NCBI RefSeq assembly: GCF_000411455.1
Contig: NZ_KE150458.1
Span: 570,876 to 634,875 of the forward strand
Reading direction: 5' to 3'
DNA: 64,000 nt
From: Microbacterium sp. oral taxon 186 str. F0373
GTDB taxonomy: Bacteria; Actinomycetota; Actinomycetes; Actinomycetales; Microbacteriaceae
Part shown: positions 10,014 to 17,506 of the stretch, piece after piece
Position numbering within the stretch: position 1 is the stretch's first letter
Layout of the letters: every line of letters begins with the position of its first letter
Program-made: the position numbers and the translations under genes
The notes under the pieces: generated by a model
Told to the model about the DNA's origin: nothing
What the model saw: the letters and a program-made list of their open reading frames with translations, nothing else
Databases searched by the model: none

Positions 10014-11693
10014 TTTGGTCGAAGTTCCAACCCTGCCCCGCTGATCGTGGGGCAGGGTTTCTTCGTTGTGCTCCAGGTTGATGTCGGGGTGGAGTTGGCC
10101 GGTGCGTTGCCAGAACTCGGCGTGGAGTCGGTTGGTGGGGTCGAGGATGGTCTCGTAGATGCCGGTGAACTCCGAGGTCACGTCAAGGTTCTCTTTGAGA
10201 GTGATCTTGGTGAAGAACGCCTGGTTACACAGGCGTCGGCGGGCGTCGTCGCAGGCGAGGTAGAACGCGTGCGCGTTGGTCGCCAGGTGCAGGTAGGCGC
10301 GTAGCCGGAGCTTGGCGTCCTCGCGCCCAGCCCGGTAGGCAGACAGGCGTTGGTCGATGTCGGTGAGCATGCCTTCTATGCGGTGCTGTTCCTTCTTGAG
10401 TACGGGCAGGCTGATCGCGTCGGCGTAGTGGGCTTGCAGGAGCCGGAGTTGTTCGTCTTCGAGGCGTTCTTTCTGCCGGGTCAGGTCGCGGCGCTGGGTC
10501 TCGGATTCAGCGTCGATGCGGTCGAAGATGTCCTCGATCATGCCGGTGAGGGCGTCGGCGGCTTCGGGTGAGAGCTCGATGGTGCGGTAGTGCTCGGCGA
10601 CCAGGCGCTCCACGGTGGGGACGAGCACGGCCTGTCGTTCGCAGCCGCTGGTGCCCATGTGCCGGCCGAGGCAGATGAAGTAGGGGTAGGTCTCGCCGTG
10701 CCGGTTGCGGGCATGGTTAATCGTCATGCGTTTCCCGCACCCGCAGTACAGGGTGCCTTTGAGGTAGTGCTCGTGGGTCTGCGTGCGGTCGCCGGCGACG
10801 TTATGGGCGTCGAGGACGTTCTGCACCTTGGTCCACACGGTCGGATGCACGAGCCGGTCGTGGATGCCGAGGTGGCGCGCGCCCTTGTAGACGATGTCGC
10901 CCTTGTAATACGGGTTGCGCAGCATCCGTTGCAGCGTGGAGACCCCGATGGGTTTGGCGGGCCGCTTCGGGGTGGGCAGGCTGGTCAGCCCGCGGGCGGC
11001 GAGCTCGTCGGCCAGGTCGGACAGGGATCGGTTGCCGACCGCGTATGCCTCGAACGCCCACGCGACCAGCGGTGCACGTTCGGGGTCGACCGTGACGGTG
11101 CGGACCTCGCGGCCTTGCGGGTCGCGTTCTCGGACGTTGAGGTAGCCGAGCGGTGCCTTGGTGACGGTGCCGCCGGACGCCGCCTTCTGTTGGAGTCCTT
11201 TGGTGACCTCGCCAGCGAGGTTGCGGGAGTAGAACTCCGCGATGGTGGACATGATGCCGTGCAGCAGCATCCCTGTCGGGGTCTCATCAATGTTCTCGGT
11301 GACCGACACCAGTGTCACCCCGGCCTGCCGGAGCGCGAGGTGGATCGCAACGTCGTCGGCGCGGTTGCGGGCGAGCCGATCGAGCTTGTAGACGATGCAC
11401 AGATCGACCTGGTTGCTCTTGATGTAGGAGAGCATGCGTTGCAGGTCGGGCCGCCGGGCGTTGGTGGCGGTCTCTCCGGCGTCGATGAACTCCTCCACGA
11501 TCATCGCGCCAGCCTCGGCGGCGGCACGTCGGATCGCGTCGCGTTGGGCGGGGATGGAGAACCCTTCCTCGAACCCGCCGCGCTCGGCCTGTTCCTTGGT
11601 GGAGACCCGGATGTAGGCGACGGCGCGCTGCGCGTTGTTCAGCCCCTCCTGATCGGCGGGCACGGCGGTGTGGGCTTCGGTGGCGGCGGGCAT
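10002..11693 (-). CDS. Large serine recombinase (site-specific integrase)
   Basis: It catalyses site-specific DNA integration or excision. The 563-residue protein has an N-terminal resolvase domain with the nucleophile Ser31 in AYIRVS and the YKLDRLARN motif. A Recombinase domain follows (LRNPYYKGDIVYKG), then a zinc ribbon (LYCGCGKR ... CLGRHMGTSGC) and a coiled-coil-rich C-terminus (about 400-460). This is the layout of phage/ICE large serine integrases. The ATG at 11693 follows a strong GAGAGGAAAGAG. The stop codon lies inside the tRNA-Ala 3' end, so the last codons and the tRNA share 12 bases on opposite strands. No recombination directionality factor is visible nearby. Confidence 0.93.
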   Translation of the reverse strand: MPAATEAHTAVPADQEGLNNAQRAVAYIRVSTKEQAERGGFEEGFSIPAQRDAIRRAAAEAGAMIVEEFIDAGETATNARRPDLQRMLSYIKSNQVDLCIVYKLDRLARNRADDVAIHLALRQAGVTLVSVTENIDETPTGMLLHGIMSTIAEFYSRNLAGEVTKGLQQKAASGGTVTKAPLGYLNVRERDPQGREVRTVTVDPERAPLVAWAFEAYAVGNRSLSDLADELAARGLTSLPTPKRPAKPIGVSTLQRMLRNPYYKGDIVYKGARHLGIHDRLVHPTVWTKVQNVLDAHNVAGDRTQTHEHYLKGTLYCGCGKRMTINHARNRHGETYPYFICLGRHMGTSGCERQAVLVPTVERLVAEHYRTIELSPEAADALTGMIEDIFDRIDAESETQRRDLTRQKERLEDEQLRLLQAHYADAISLPVLKKEQHRIEGMLTDIDQRLSAYRAGREDAKLRLRAYLHLATNAHAFYLACDDARRRLCNQAFFTKITLKENLDVTSEFTGIYETILDPTNRLHAEFWQRTGQLHPDINLEHNEETLPHDQRGRVGTSTKWWT

Positions 11694-12018
11694 GGTGCTC
11701 TTTCCTCTCAGGCGGCTGCGTGCCCTTCGCGGTGATTCCGCGAGCGCCAGTTGAGAGAAAGAGCATGACCCGTCGCCTGCGAAGACATGTAATTCAGGGC
11801 GCGCGAGGTTCGTCCAGCTTGGACCGACTTTGATTGGCTTTGCTTGCGACTTCGGCGTAGGTGATTTCGGACCTGTAGGTGATGGTGCCGAGCGCGCGAG
11901 GAGAACCCCGCGACGTCACCGGCGCGGTCTTTGAGGATGCGGTCACCAGTGGGAAGGTCGGCTGGCGGCAGCACGCGCTACCGGAGACGATCCGTGAGAG
12001 CACCAAGGCGGTTCGGGG
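11694..12018. other. Intergenic gap in the island with a possible gene remnant
   Basis: These 325 bases separate the recombinase from the aldo/keto reductase, both on the minus strand. The part nearest the recombinase is relatively AT-rich and should hold its promoter. On the plus strand, a frame from 11882 (ATG, just after a stop codon) to 12064 has codons ending mostly in G or C from about 11890 to 12010, as real genes here do. It includes the stretch RESTKAVRGYSVLA. I do not recognise it; it may be a decayed gene fragment. No tRNA-like repeat or insertion-sequence end is evident. Confidence 0.35.
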
Positions 12019-12993
12019 CTACTCAGTGCTGGCGGCTTGCTTCTGGATGGCCTCGAGTGCCTGAATCGACATGGTATCGAGCGCCGCGTTCGCCTCGTCT
12101 TCGACCGCGGTGAGTGCTTTCACCTCGTCGTCGGTGAGCTGTGGGGCGAGTACCGCGGCGCGGAGGTTCTCCTCTAGGTGGCTCGCGGAAGTGGTGCCTG
12201 GAATTGGGATGATGACGGAGGAACGTCGCAGCAACCATGCCAGAGCAATGGTGGTCGTGGGGGCGCCGAGTCTGCGGGCGGGCGCGACGAGCGCGTCGAG
12301 GTCGGCGAGGGCTCCGGTGGCGAGGGGGAAGTAGGGGACGAAGGCGATCCCGTCACGTTCGCAGGCAGACAGGACGCCGACGCCGCTGCGGTCGAGCAGG
12401 TTGAAACGGTTCTGCACGGCGGCAATCGGGGTGAGGCGTTGGGCGCGTTCAAGCATGGCTGGGGAGGCGCCGGAGATGCCGATGTGCCTGATCTTGCCCT
12501 CCTCGCGTAGCTCTACGAGGGTGCCGAGAGAGTCCTCCACCGGAACGTCCTCGGCGATGGCGCCGGCGCGATTGGTGCTGTCACCCCAAAGCCGCAAGTA
12601 GGTGAGAGGGCTGCTGTCGGTGCGCAGGTCCAGCAGCGCGTCCTCGACCTGCGTACGGATGGTCTCGGGGCGGCTGTCCGTGAGCCATTCGCCCCGAGGG
12701 CCGCGCCAAGCACCGACCTTGTTGCCGATCACGATCTCGTCGTCGAAAGGGGCCAGGGCCCGTCCGATCAGCTGGTTGACGGTACGCGGGCCGTAGGCGT
12801 TGGCGGTGTCGAAGAACCGTACGCCAAGTTCGACGGCACGTCGGAGGATGGCGATCGCTCCGGTCACGTCTTCAGGCAGGCCGATCACACCGGTGCCGCT
12901 CAACCTCATCGTGCCGTAGCCGAGGCGCGGTACGCGGTATTGGCCACCGAGCAGATGGGTGCTGTCAAAACGGGAGGTTGTGGTGCTGGTCAT
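12019..12993 (-). CDS. Aldo/keto reductase family oxidoreductase
   Basis: This is a probable NADPH-dependent reductase with a TIM-barrel fold; the substrate is unknown. The 324-residue protein has FFDTANAYGP (catalytic Asp and Tyr) and the Lys in VIGNKVG. The usual fourth catalytic residue, a His in the YLQLH-type strand, appears replaced, since the segment reads TYLRLWGD. The C-terminal IPIPGTTSASHLEENL cofactor-binding segment is intact. The ATG follows AAAGGA and overlaps the TetR stop (ATGA), so the pair forms one coupled operon. I chose this start over one 27 codons upstream for those reasons. It is probable island cargo. Confidence 0.9.
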   Translation of the reverse strand: MTSTTTSRFDSTHLLGGQYRVPRLGYGTMRLSGTGVIGLPEDVTGAIAILRRAVELGVRFFDTANAYGPRTVNQLIGRALAPFDDEIVIGNKVGAWRGPRGEWLTDSRPETIRTQVEDALLDLRTDSSPLTYLRLWGDSTNRAGAIAEDVPVEDSLGTLVELREEGKIRHIGISGASPAMLERAQRLTPIAAVQNRFNLLDRSGVGVLSACERDGIAFVPYFPLATGALADLDALVAPARRLGAPTTTIALAWLLRRSSVIIPIPGTTSASHLEENLRAAVLAPQLTDDEVKALTAVEDEANAALDTMSIQALEAIQKQAASTE

Positions 12994-13709
12994 AGTGTGG
13001 ATCCTTTCCGTGGGTTTCGTAGGCCGGTTGCGAGCTGGGCGGCGCCGGGCTCCGCGGCGAGTACCGTGAGCCACTGGCGCAGCAACGCCGCCTCGGCGGG
13101 AGTGAACGACATGCCGGGCGAGGCCAGCCGTACGAGAAGCGCTCGGGCAGCTTGCTCCTGGGTGATTTCGTTGCGGGGCTGTCCTGTGATCTGGGCGATT
13201 AGGCTCGCGCGCATGTCCCGAGCCCAGGAAGCGGTCGGGGACGCGTGCAGGCGGTTCAGCATGGTGACGCAGCCGACGGCGGTGGCGGTCGTCGCTGCTG
13301 CGGCGTCCTCGACGGGAACCCGCAGGAGCCCTTCCGCGGCGAGACGCTCCAGACCGCGTCGGAGTTCGGCGTCGGCCGTGGCGGCGGCCCTCGACGGGCG
13401 CGGACCGTACATGAGGGCATAGAGCACGGGATTGGCGACCCCGAATTCGATGTGCAAGTCCCAGCCAACCGCGAAGTCCGCCAGGAGGTCCCCAGTACGC
13501 AGCATCCCGCGTTTCCGCTCCAGGTAGTCGGCGAATGCGTGCTCGACGACCGTGTCGAGCAAGCCTTCCTTGGTGCCGAAGTGGTGATAGAGCGTCGGCG
13601 CGGCGACGCCGGCAGCCTGGTACAGCTCGCGCGTGCTCGGTTCGCGCTCGGGGTGCTGCGACAGGAGCGTCGTCGCGGCGCTCAGCAGACGCTCTCGACC
13701 AGATTCCAT
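12990..13709 (-). CDS. TetR-family transcriptional regulator
   Basis: This is a probable autorepressor controlling itself and the coupled aldo/keto reductase. The 239-residue protein has the TetR helix-turn-helix at about 8-50 (ELYQAAGVAAPTLYHHFG), followed by a ligand-binding domain. An upstream extension of the frame would place palindromic operator DNA inside the gene, so ATG 13709 is preferred. There is no Shine-Dalgarno. A TATCGT box ending 8 bases before the ATG suggests a leaderless transcript whose -10 lies inside the operator. The ligand is unknown; an aldehyde or ketone handled by the neighbouring reductase is a reasonable guess only. Confidence 0.9.
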   Translation of the reverse strand: MESGRERLLSAATTLLSQHPEREPSTRELYQAAGVAAPTLYHHFGTKEGLLDTVVEHAFADYLERKRGMLRTGDLLADFAVGWDLHIEFGVANPVLYALMYGPRPSRAAATADAELRRGLERLAAEGLLRVPVEDAAAATTATAVGCVTMLNRLHASPTASWARDMRASLIAQITGQPRNEITQEQAARALLVRLASPGMSFTPAEAALLRQWLTVLAAEPGAAQLATGLRNPRKGSTL

Positions 13710-13755
13710 GTGTATCAACGATACACGAAAGGGCCGGTTACATCTATCGCTGATA
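13710..13755. promoter_or_regulatory. Two operator palindromes for the TetR regulator
   Basis: Site 1 (13710-13726) is a perfect palindrome, GTGTATC-AAC-GATACAC, immediately before the tetR start codon. Site 2 (13745-13755) is TATC-GCT-GATA. Both share TATC-N3-GATA, and their centres are about 32 bases apart, close to three helical turns, so dimers could bind on the same face. Placement over the presumed -10 fits autorepression. The palindromes are seen directly; binding by this TetR is inferred from position. Confidence 0.75.
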
Positions 13756-14024
13756 TACGGAGGGCGCTGGTTCGATTCGGGCATGAGGGCTCTCCGACAG
13801 ATGGGTGATCTCCGGTCGTCGTGGCGGGAGTCCCTGATTGCGCTGCTCACCTGCGGGTGCTCGCGTCGCCTCCTGCGCCCTGCCAGATCCTCATAACAGC
13901 ACACGGCCTGGAGTTCTCCTGCGTGGCGGCCGTCTTCAGCTGCCACGCCTCTTGCAGATCGAGGACGCCCGCCCCTCGGGCGGCGGATCGCTCACCTCCC
14001 CGACGAGCGAAAGGATGTGCGGCG
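13756..14024. other. Region upstream of the relaxase; candidate oriT
   Basis: This stretch of about 270 bases lies between the tetR operators and the relaxase gene. It contains a GC hairpin CGCCCG-CCCCT-CGGGCG (about 13967-13983) and a Shine-Dalgarno-like AAAGGA before the relaxase GTG. Relaxases usually nick an oriT close to their own gene, so oriT could lie here, but I see no nick-site motif I can identify with confidence. No gene is apparent. Confidence 0.3.
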
Positions 14025-16727
14025 GTGACGGTTTCGATGCGCGTCATGTCGGCGGGCGATGGCTACAAGTACCTGCTGCGCACGGTCGCCGCGGCGGACG
14101 GCGACAGGTCGCTCTCGACCCCGTTGACGAGGTACTACAACGCCGAGGGCACCCCGCCCGGCAGGTGGCTCGGAGCCGGTGTCGCCGGCCTCGGCGGCGG
14201 TCAGATCGCGGAGGGCGATCAGGTCTCCGAGGCCCAGCTCCAGCTCCTGGTCGGTATGGGCCGCGACCCGATCACCGGCAAGCCGTTGGGTCGGGCCTAC
14301 CCCGAGTACCAGCCGACCGCCGAGCGAGTCGCTGAGCGCGTCGCGGACCTTGACCCCGCGCTCGGACCGGTCGCTCGCGGCGAGGCGGTTGCCGCGATCG
14401 AGGCCGAGGAGGCCGAACGCGGGACGCGCCGGGCGGTTGCGGGCTACGACTTCACGTTCTCGATCCCGAAGTCCGCATCCGTGCTCTGGGCGGTCGCAGA
14501 CGCCGGCACGCAAGCCCTCATCGGGCAGGCGCACAACGCGGCGGTGGCGGAGGTGGTTGCGTACATGGAACGGGAGGTTGCAGCCACACGCACGGGCGCA
14601 ACCGGCCGCGACGGCGCGGTTGCGCAGGTCGATGTTCACGGGCTGATCACCACTGCCTACGACCACTACGACAGCAGGGCCGGCGACCCGCACCTGCACA
14701 CGCACGTCGTCATCAGCAACAAGGTGCAGACCGTCCTCGACGGCAAATGGCGCTCCCTCGACGGACGGCCGATGCACGCCGCGACCGTCGCTCTCTCCGA
14801 GTTGCACGAGGCAGTGTTCGCCGACCATCTGACCCGGATGTTCGGCGTGACGTGGGAGGCCCGTCAGATGGGCCGGGACCGTAACCCGGCGTGGGCGATC
14901 GCCGGGGTGCCGGAGGCGCTGGTGGCGGAGTTCTCCACGAGGTCGCGGCACATCGATGCCGAGACGGATCGCCTCATCGAGCAGTACGTCACCGAGCACG
15001 GACGCAGGCCGTCGCCGGCGACGATCGTGAAGCTCCGAGCTCAGGCCACCCTTTCGACTCGGCCTGAGAAGGAGGTTCGCTCGCTCGCGGACCTCACCGC
15101 CGAGTGGCGGTACCGCGCCGGCCGCGTCCTCGGAGCCGACGCGACGTCGTGGGCGCGCGGGGTTGCGGCGAACGAGGAACCGCTGCTGCTGCGCGCGGAC
15201 GACGTGCCGCTGGACGTGATCGCCTCGCTCGGGCAGAGCGTGGTGGAAGCGGTCGGTGAGAAGCGGTCGACCTGGCGGCGGTGGAACCTCACGGCCGAGG
15301 CCGCCCGGCAGACGATGGGCTACCGATTCGCCACCATCGAGGATCGGGAGGCGGTCGTCGGCCTGGTCGTGGACGCGGCCGAGGCCGCGTCGCTGCGGCT
15401 GACCCCGCCCGAGCTCGCATCCAGCCCTGCGGTGTTTCAGCGGCCGGACGGAACCAGCGTGTTCCGGCCGAAGCACTCGGCCGCGTTCTCCTCCGAGGTG
15501 CTGCTGGCGGCCGAAGACCGCCTCCTCGAGCGCTCCCGCACCACCACCGGGCCGACCGTCCCGCTCGCGGTGGTCGAGCGGATCGCGAGGCGGCCCGACC
15601 GGAAGGGGCAGACGCTCGGCGAGGACCAGGCGGGCGCGTTGGCGAAGATCGCGGTCTCCGGCCGCATCGTCGATGTCCTGGTCGGCCCGGCCGGCGCGGG
15701 CAAGACCACGGCCATGTCGGCTCTGCGTCGAGCGTGGGAGGCAGAGCACGGCATCGGAAGCGTGGTCGGGCTTGCACCCTCCGCGGTCGCGGCGCAGGTG
15801 TTGGCCGATGACCTCGGTATCGCCACGGAGAACACCGCGAAGTGGTGGGAGGTCCACGAGCGCACCGGCGAGACGTTCCGCGCCGGGCAGCTTGTCATCG
15901 TGGACGAGGCATCCCTGGCCGGCACCCTCTCCCTCGACCGCATCACGGCGCTCGCGGCCGACGCCGGGGCGAAGGTGCTGCTCGTCGGGGACTACGCCCA
16001 GCTCCAGTCCCCAACCGCGAGCGGCGCCTTCTCGCTGCTCGTCCACGACCGAGACGACGCCCCCGAGCTGGTCGACATCCACCGATTCGCGAACCGGTGG
16101 GAGAAGGCTGCCTCCCTCGGTCTGCGGCACGGGCGCACCGAGGTCATCGACACCTACATGAAGCACGGCCGCGTGACCGGCGGGGACACGGAGGCGATGA
16201 TCGACGCCGCCTACACCGCATGGCGGGCCGACTGGCTCGCAGGACGGGCGACGGTGCTGGTCACCGACTCCAACGAGTCCGTCCTTGCGCTGAACCAGCG
16301 CGCCCGGACCGACCTGATCCTCGACGGCACCGTGAACGCGCTACGCGAGGTCGAACTACGCGACGGCACCCGCGCCGCGGCCGGGGATTCGGTCGCCCAA
16401 GGAACGATGGGCCCGGGCCTCGCGATCGACCCCACCGGAGACACCATCGTCGCGCCGGCCGGCGGCACCGTCGCATCGGTCTTCCCGACGGGACATGCGA
16501 TCGGCCTCGCCCTCGCGGACGGCACGGAGCTTCTGATCCACGTCGGCATCGACACGGTCGACATGAAGGGCGACGGCTTCGAGACGCTCGTGACAGCGGG
16601 GGACACGGTCGAGCCCGGTACGCCGCTCCTTCGCTTCGATCCGGAGAAGATCCGCCGCGCGGGGCACTCCGCGATCACTCCGGTGATCGTGCTCAACAAC
16701 GAGGATGCGACGATCGAGTTCGCGTAG
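14025..16727 (+). CDS. Chimeric gene: truncated MobF relaxase/helicase fused in frame to a PTS EIIA(Glc)-type domain
   Basis: The frame encodes 900 residues from GTG 14025 (AAAGGA upstream). Residues 1-789 are a MobF/TraA-type conjugative relaxase. MTVSMRVMSAGDGYKYL matches the relaxase start. The metal-binding histidines are H223, H225 and H227 in DPHLHTHVV. The helicase part has Walker A VGPAGAGKTT (about 553) and Walker B VIVDEAS (about 624). The relaxase breaks off after ELRDGTRAAAGDS, before the rest of its helicase and C-terminal region. At about 16392 the frame becomes a PTS EIIA of the glucose type (VAQGTMGPGLAIDPTGD). H824 and H839 are 15 residues apart, as in the E. coli EIIA His75/His90 pair. 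The EIIA lacks roughly its first 25 residues. Most likely a deletion joined two unrelated genes; a functional product is doubtful for either half. Confidence 0.88.
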   Translation: MTVSMRVMSAGDGYKYLLRTVAAADGDRSLSTPLTRYYNAEGTPPGRWLGAGVAGLGGGQIAEGDQVSEAQLQLLVGMGRDPITGKPLGRAYPEYQPTAERVAERVADLDPALGPVARGEAVAAIEAEEAERGTRRAVAGYDFTFSIPKSASVLWAVADAGTQALIGQAHNAAVAEVVAYMEREVAATRTGATGRDGAVAQVDVHGLITTAYDHYDSRAGDPHLHTHVVISNKVQTVLDGKWRSLDGRPMHAATVALSELHEAVFADHLTRMFGVTWEARQMGRDRNPAWAIAGVPEALVAEFSTRSRHIDAETDRLIEQYVTEHGRRPSPATIVKLRAQATLSTRPEKEVRSLADLTAEWRYRAGRVLGADATSWARGVAANEEPLLLRADDVPLDVIASLGQSVVEAVGEKRSTWRRWNLTAEAARQTMGYRFATIEDREAVVGLVVDAAEAASLRLTPPELASSPAVFQRPDGTSVFRPKHSAAFSSEVLLAAEDRLLERSRTTTGPTVPLAVVERIARRPDRKGQTLGEDQAGALAKIAVSGRIVDVLVGPAGAGKTTAMSALRRAWEAEHGIGSVVGLAPSAVAAQVLADDLGIATENTAKWWEVHERTGETFRAGQLVIVDEASLAGTLSLDRITALAADAGAKVLLVGDYAQLQSPTASGAFSLLVHDRDDAPELVDIHRFANRWEKAASLGLRHGRTEVIDTYMKHGRVTGGDTEAMIDAAYTAWRADWLAGRATVLVTDSNESVLALNQRARTDLILDGTVNALREVELRDGTRAAAGDSVAQGTMGPGLAIDPTGDTIVAPAGGTVASVFPTGHAIGLALADGTELLIHVGIDTVDMKGDGFETLVTAGDTVEPGTPLLRFDPEKIRRAGHSAITPVIVLNNEDATIEFA

Positions 16728-16750
16728 GGATCGAACGATCCTGCCGTATA

Positions 16751-16782
16751 CGGCGGGGCGGACCTTGGGGTCCGTCCCGCCG
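16751..16782. terminator. Bidirectional terminator between the EIIA chimera and the SRAP gene
   Basis: CGGCGGGGCGGACC and GGTCCGTCCCGCCG form a 14-bp stem with one G-U pair around a TTGG loop. It lies between two convergent genes, 23 bases after the chimera stop and 4 bases before the SRAP stop, so it can serve both strands. Confidence 0.7.
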
Positions 16783-16786
16783 TTCG

Positions 16787-17497
16787 TCACGAGAGCGGCG
16801 CGATCAGCTGCGGGCCGTTGTTGCGCACGTTGCCGACGGCACGATCAACTTCTCGCATCAGCATCCCGTCCACCAGGGCCGGGGCAGCGTCGATCGTCGC
16901 GTCCAGCAGATCGCCGACGTTCTCCGTGGTGGGGTCGAGCCAGACATCCGCGTAATCCGCGTCGATGAACAGCGGCATGCGGTCGTGAATCGAGCCGAGC
17001 TGACCCACGGCATCCCTGGTCATGATCGTGAAGCTCAGTACCCATCGTGAGGGGTCGTCCGCGGCCTTCGCGGGGTCTTTCCACCACTCGTAGAGACCGG
17101 CGAAGAACAGCGGCTCGTCGCCAGCCGGGTGGATGTAGTACGGCGTCTTGACGCCGTCTTGCGTCTTCCATTCGTAGTAGCCGGATGCCGGGACGATCGC
17201 TCGCCGCGCGATCAGCGCCTGCCGGAACATCGGCTTGTTCTCGACCTCTTCGGCGCGCGCGTTGATCGCCTTCGCGCCGATGCCCACATCCTTTGCCCAG
17301 CCGGGGATCAGACCCCAGCGCGCGGATTCCAGACGACGTGTCGGAGGCTCCGTCTTGGCGGAGTCGAGCACGATCGCGACACGGTCAGTGGGCGCGATGT
17401 TGAACGAAGGCTGCGGCAGGTCGTCACCGACGACATCCACGCGCAGCACACCGACGAGCTCGGAGCCGGAGCTGCCCACGACGAATCGACCGCACAT
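16787..17497 (-). CDS. SOS response-associated peptidase (SRAP/YedK/HMCES family)
   Basis: SRAP proteins trap abasic sites in single-stranded DNA through a covalent link to Cys2, protecting stalled forks. The 236-residue protein begins MCGRF, so Cys2 becomes N-terminal after Met removal. It carries INARAEE, the catalytic Glu in SGYYEW and the His in HDRMP. A TAGGCT -10 (17509-17504, minus strand) ends 6 bases before the ATG, so it is probably leaderless. It marks the return to ordinary chromosome after the island. I see no LexA box in the short upstream region. Confidence 0.95.
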   Translation of the reverse strand: MCGRFVVGSSGSELVGVLRVDVVGDDLPQPSFNIAPTDRVAIVLDSAKTEPPTRRLESARWGLIPGWAKDVGIGAKAINARAEEVENKPMFRQALIARRAIVPASGYYEWKTQDGVKTPYYIHPAGDEPLFFAGLYEWWKDPAKAADDPSRWVLSFTIMTRDAVGQLGSIHDRMPLFIDADYADVWLDPTTENVGDLLDATIDAAPALVDGMLMREVDRAVGNVRNNGPQLIAPLS

Positions 17498-17506
17498 GCG
17501 GCCAGC

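Larger units (their letters stand above)
10002..16392. mobile_element. Degenerate integrative island next to tRNA-Ala
   Basis: The block between tRNA-Ala and the chromosomal SRAP gene holds a large serine recombinase, a TetR/aldo-keto reductase cargo pair and the front of a conjugative relaxase. That is the content of an integrative mobilizable or conjugative element. The left end is sharp, at the tRNA 3' end. I found no second copy of the tRNA 3' segment to the right. Instead the relaxase frame runs straight into a PTS EIIA domain near 16392. The simplest reading is an element at tRNA-Ala that later lost its right end, transfer genes and some flanking chromosome in one deletion. The boundaries are inferred. 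Confidence 0.65.

Noticed and set aside
13992..16166. 724-codon minus-strand frame over the relaxase
   Set aside because: Antisense to the HUH and Walker motifs of the relaxase. Composition is typical of shadow frames.
16392..16727. Independent intact EIIA gene
   Set aside because: No start codon with a ribosome site precedes the domain and about 25 N-terminal residues are missing, so it is described only as the back half of the chimera.
16728..16800. Right attachment site with a copy of the tRNA-Ala 3' end
   Set aside because: I looked for the CAGGTCCACCA end and the T-arm sequence to the right of the island and found none; the hairpin there is a terminator.
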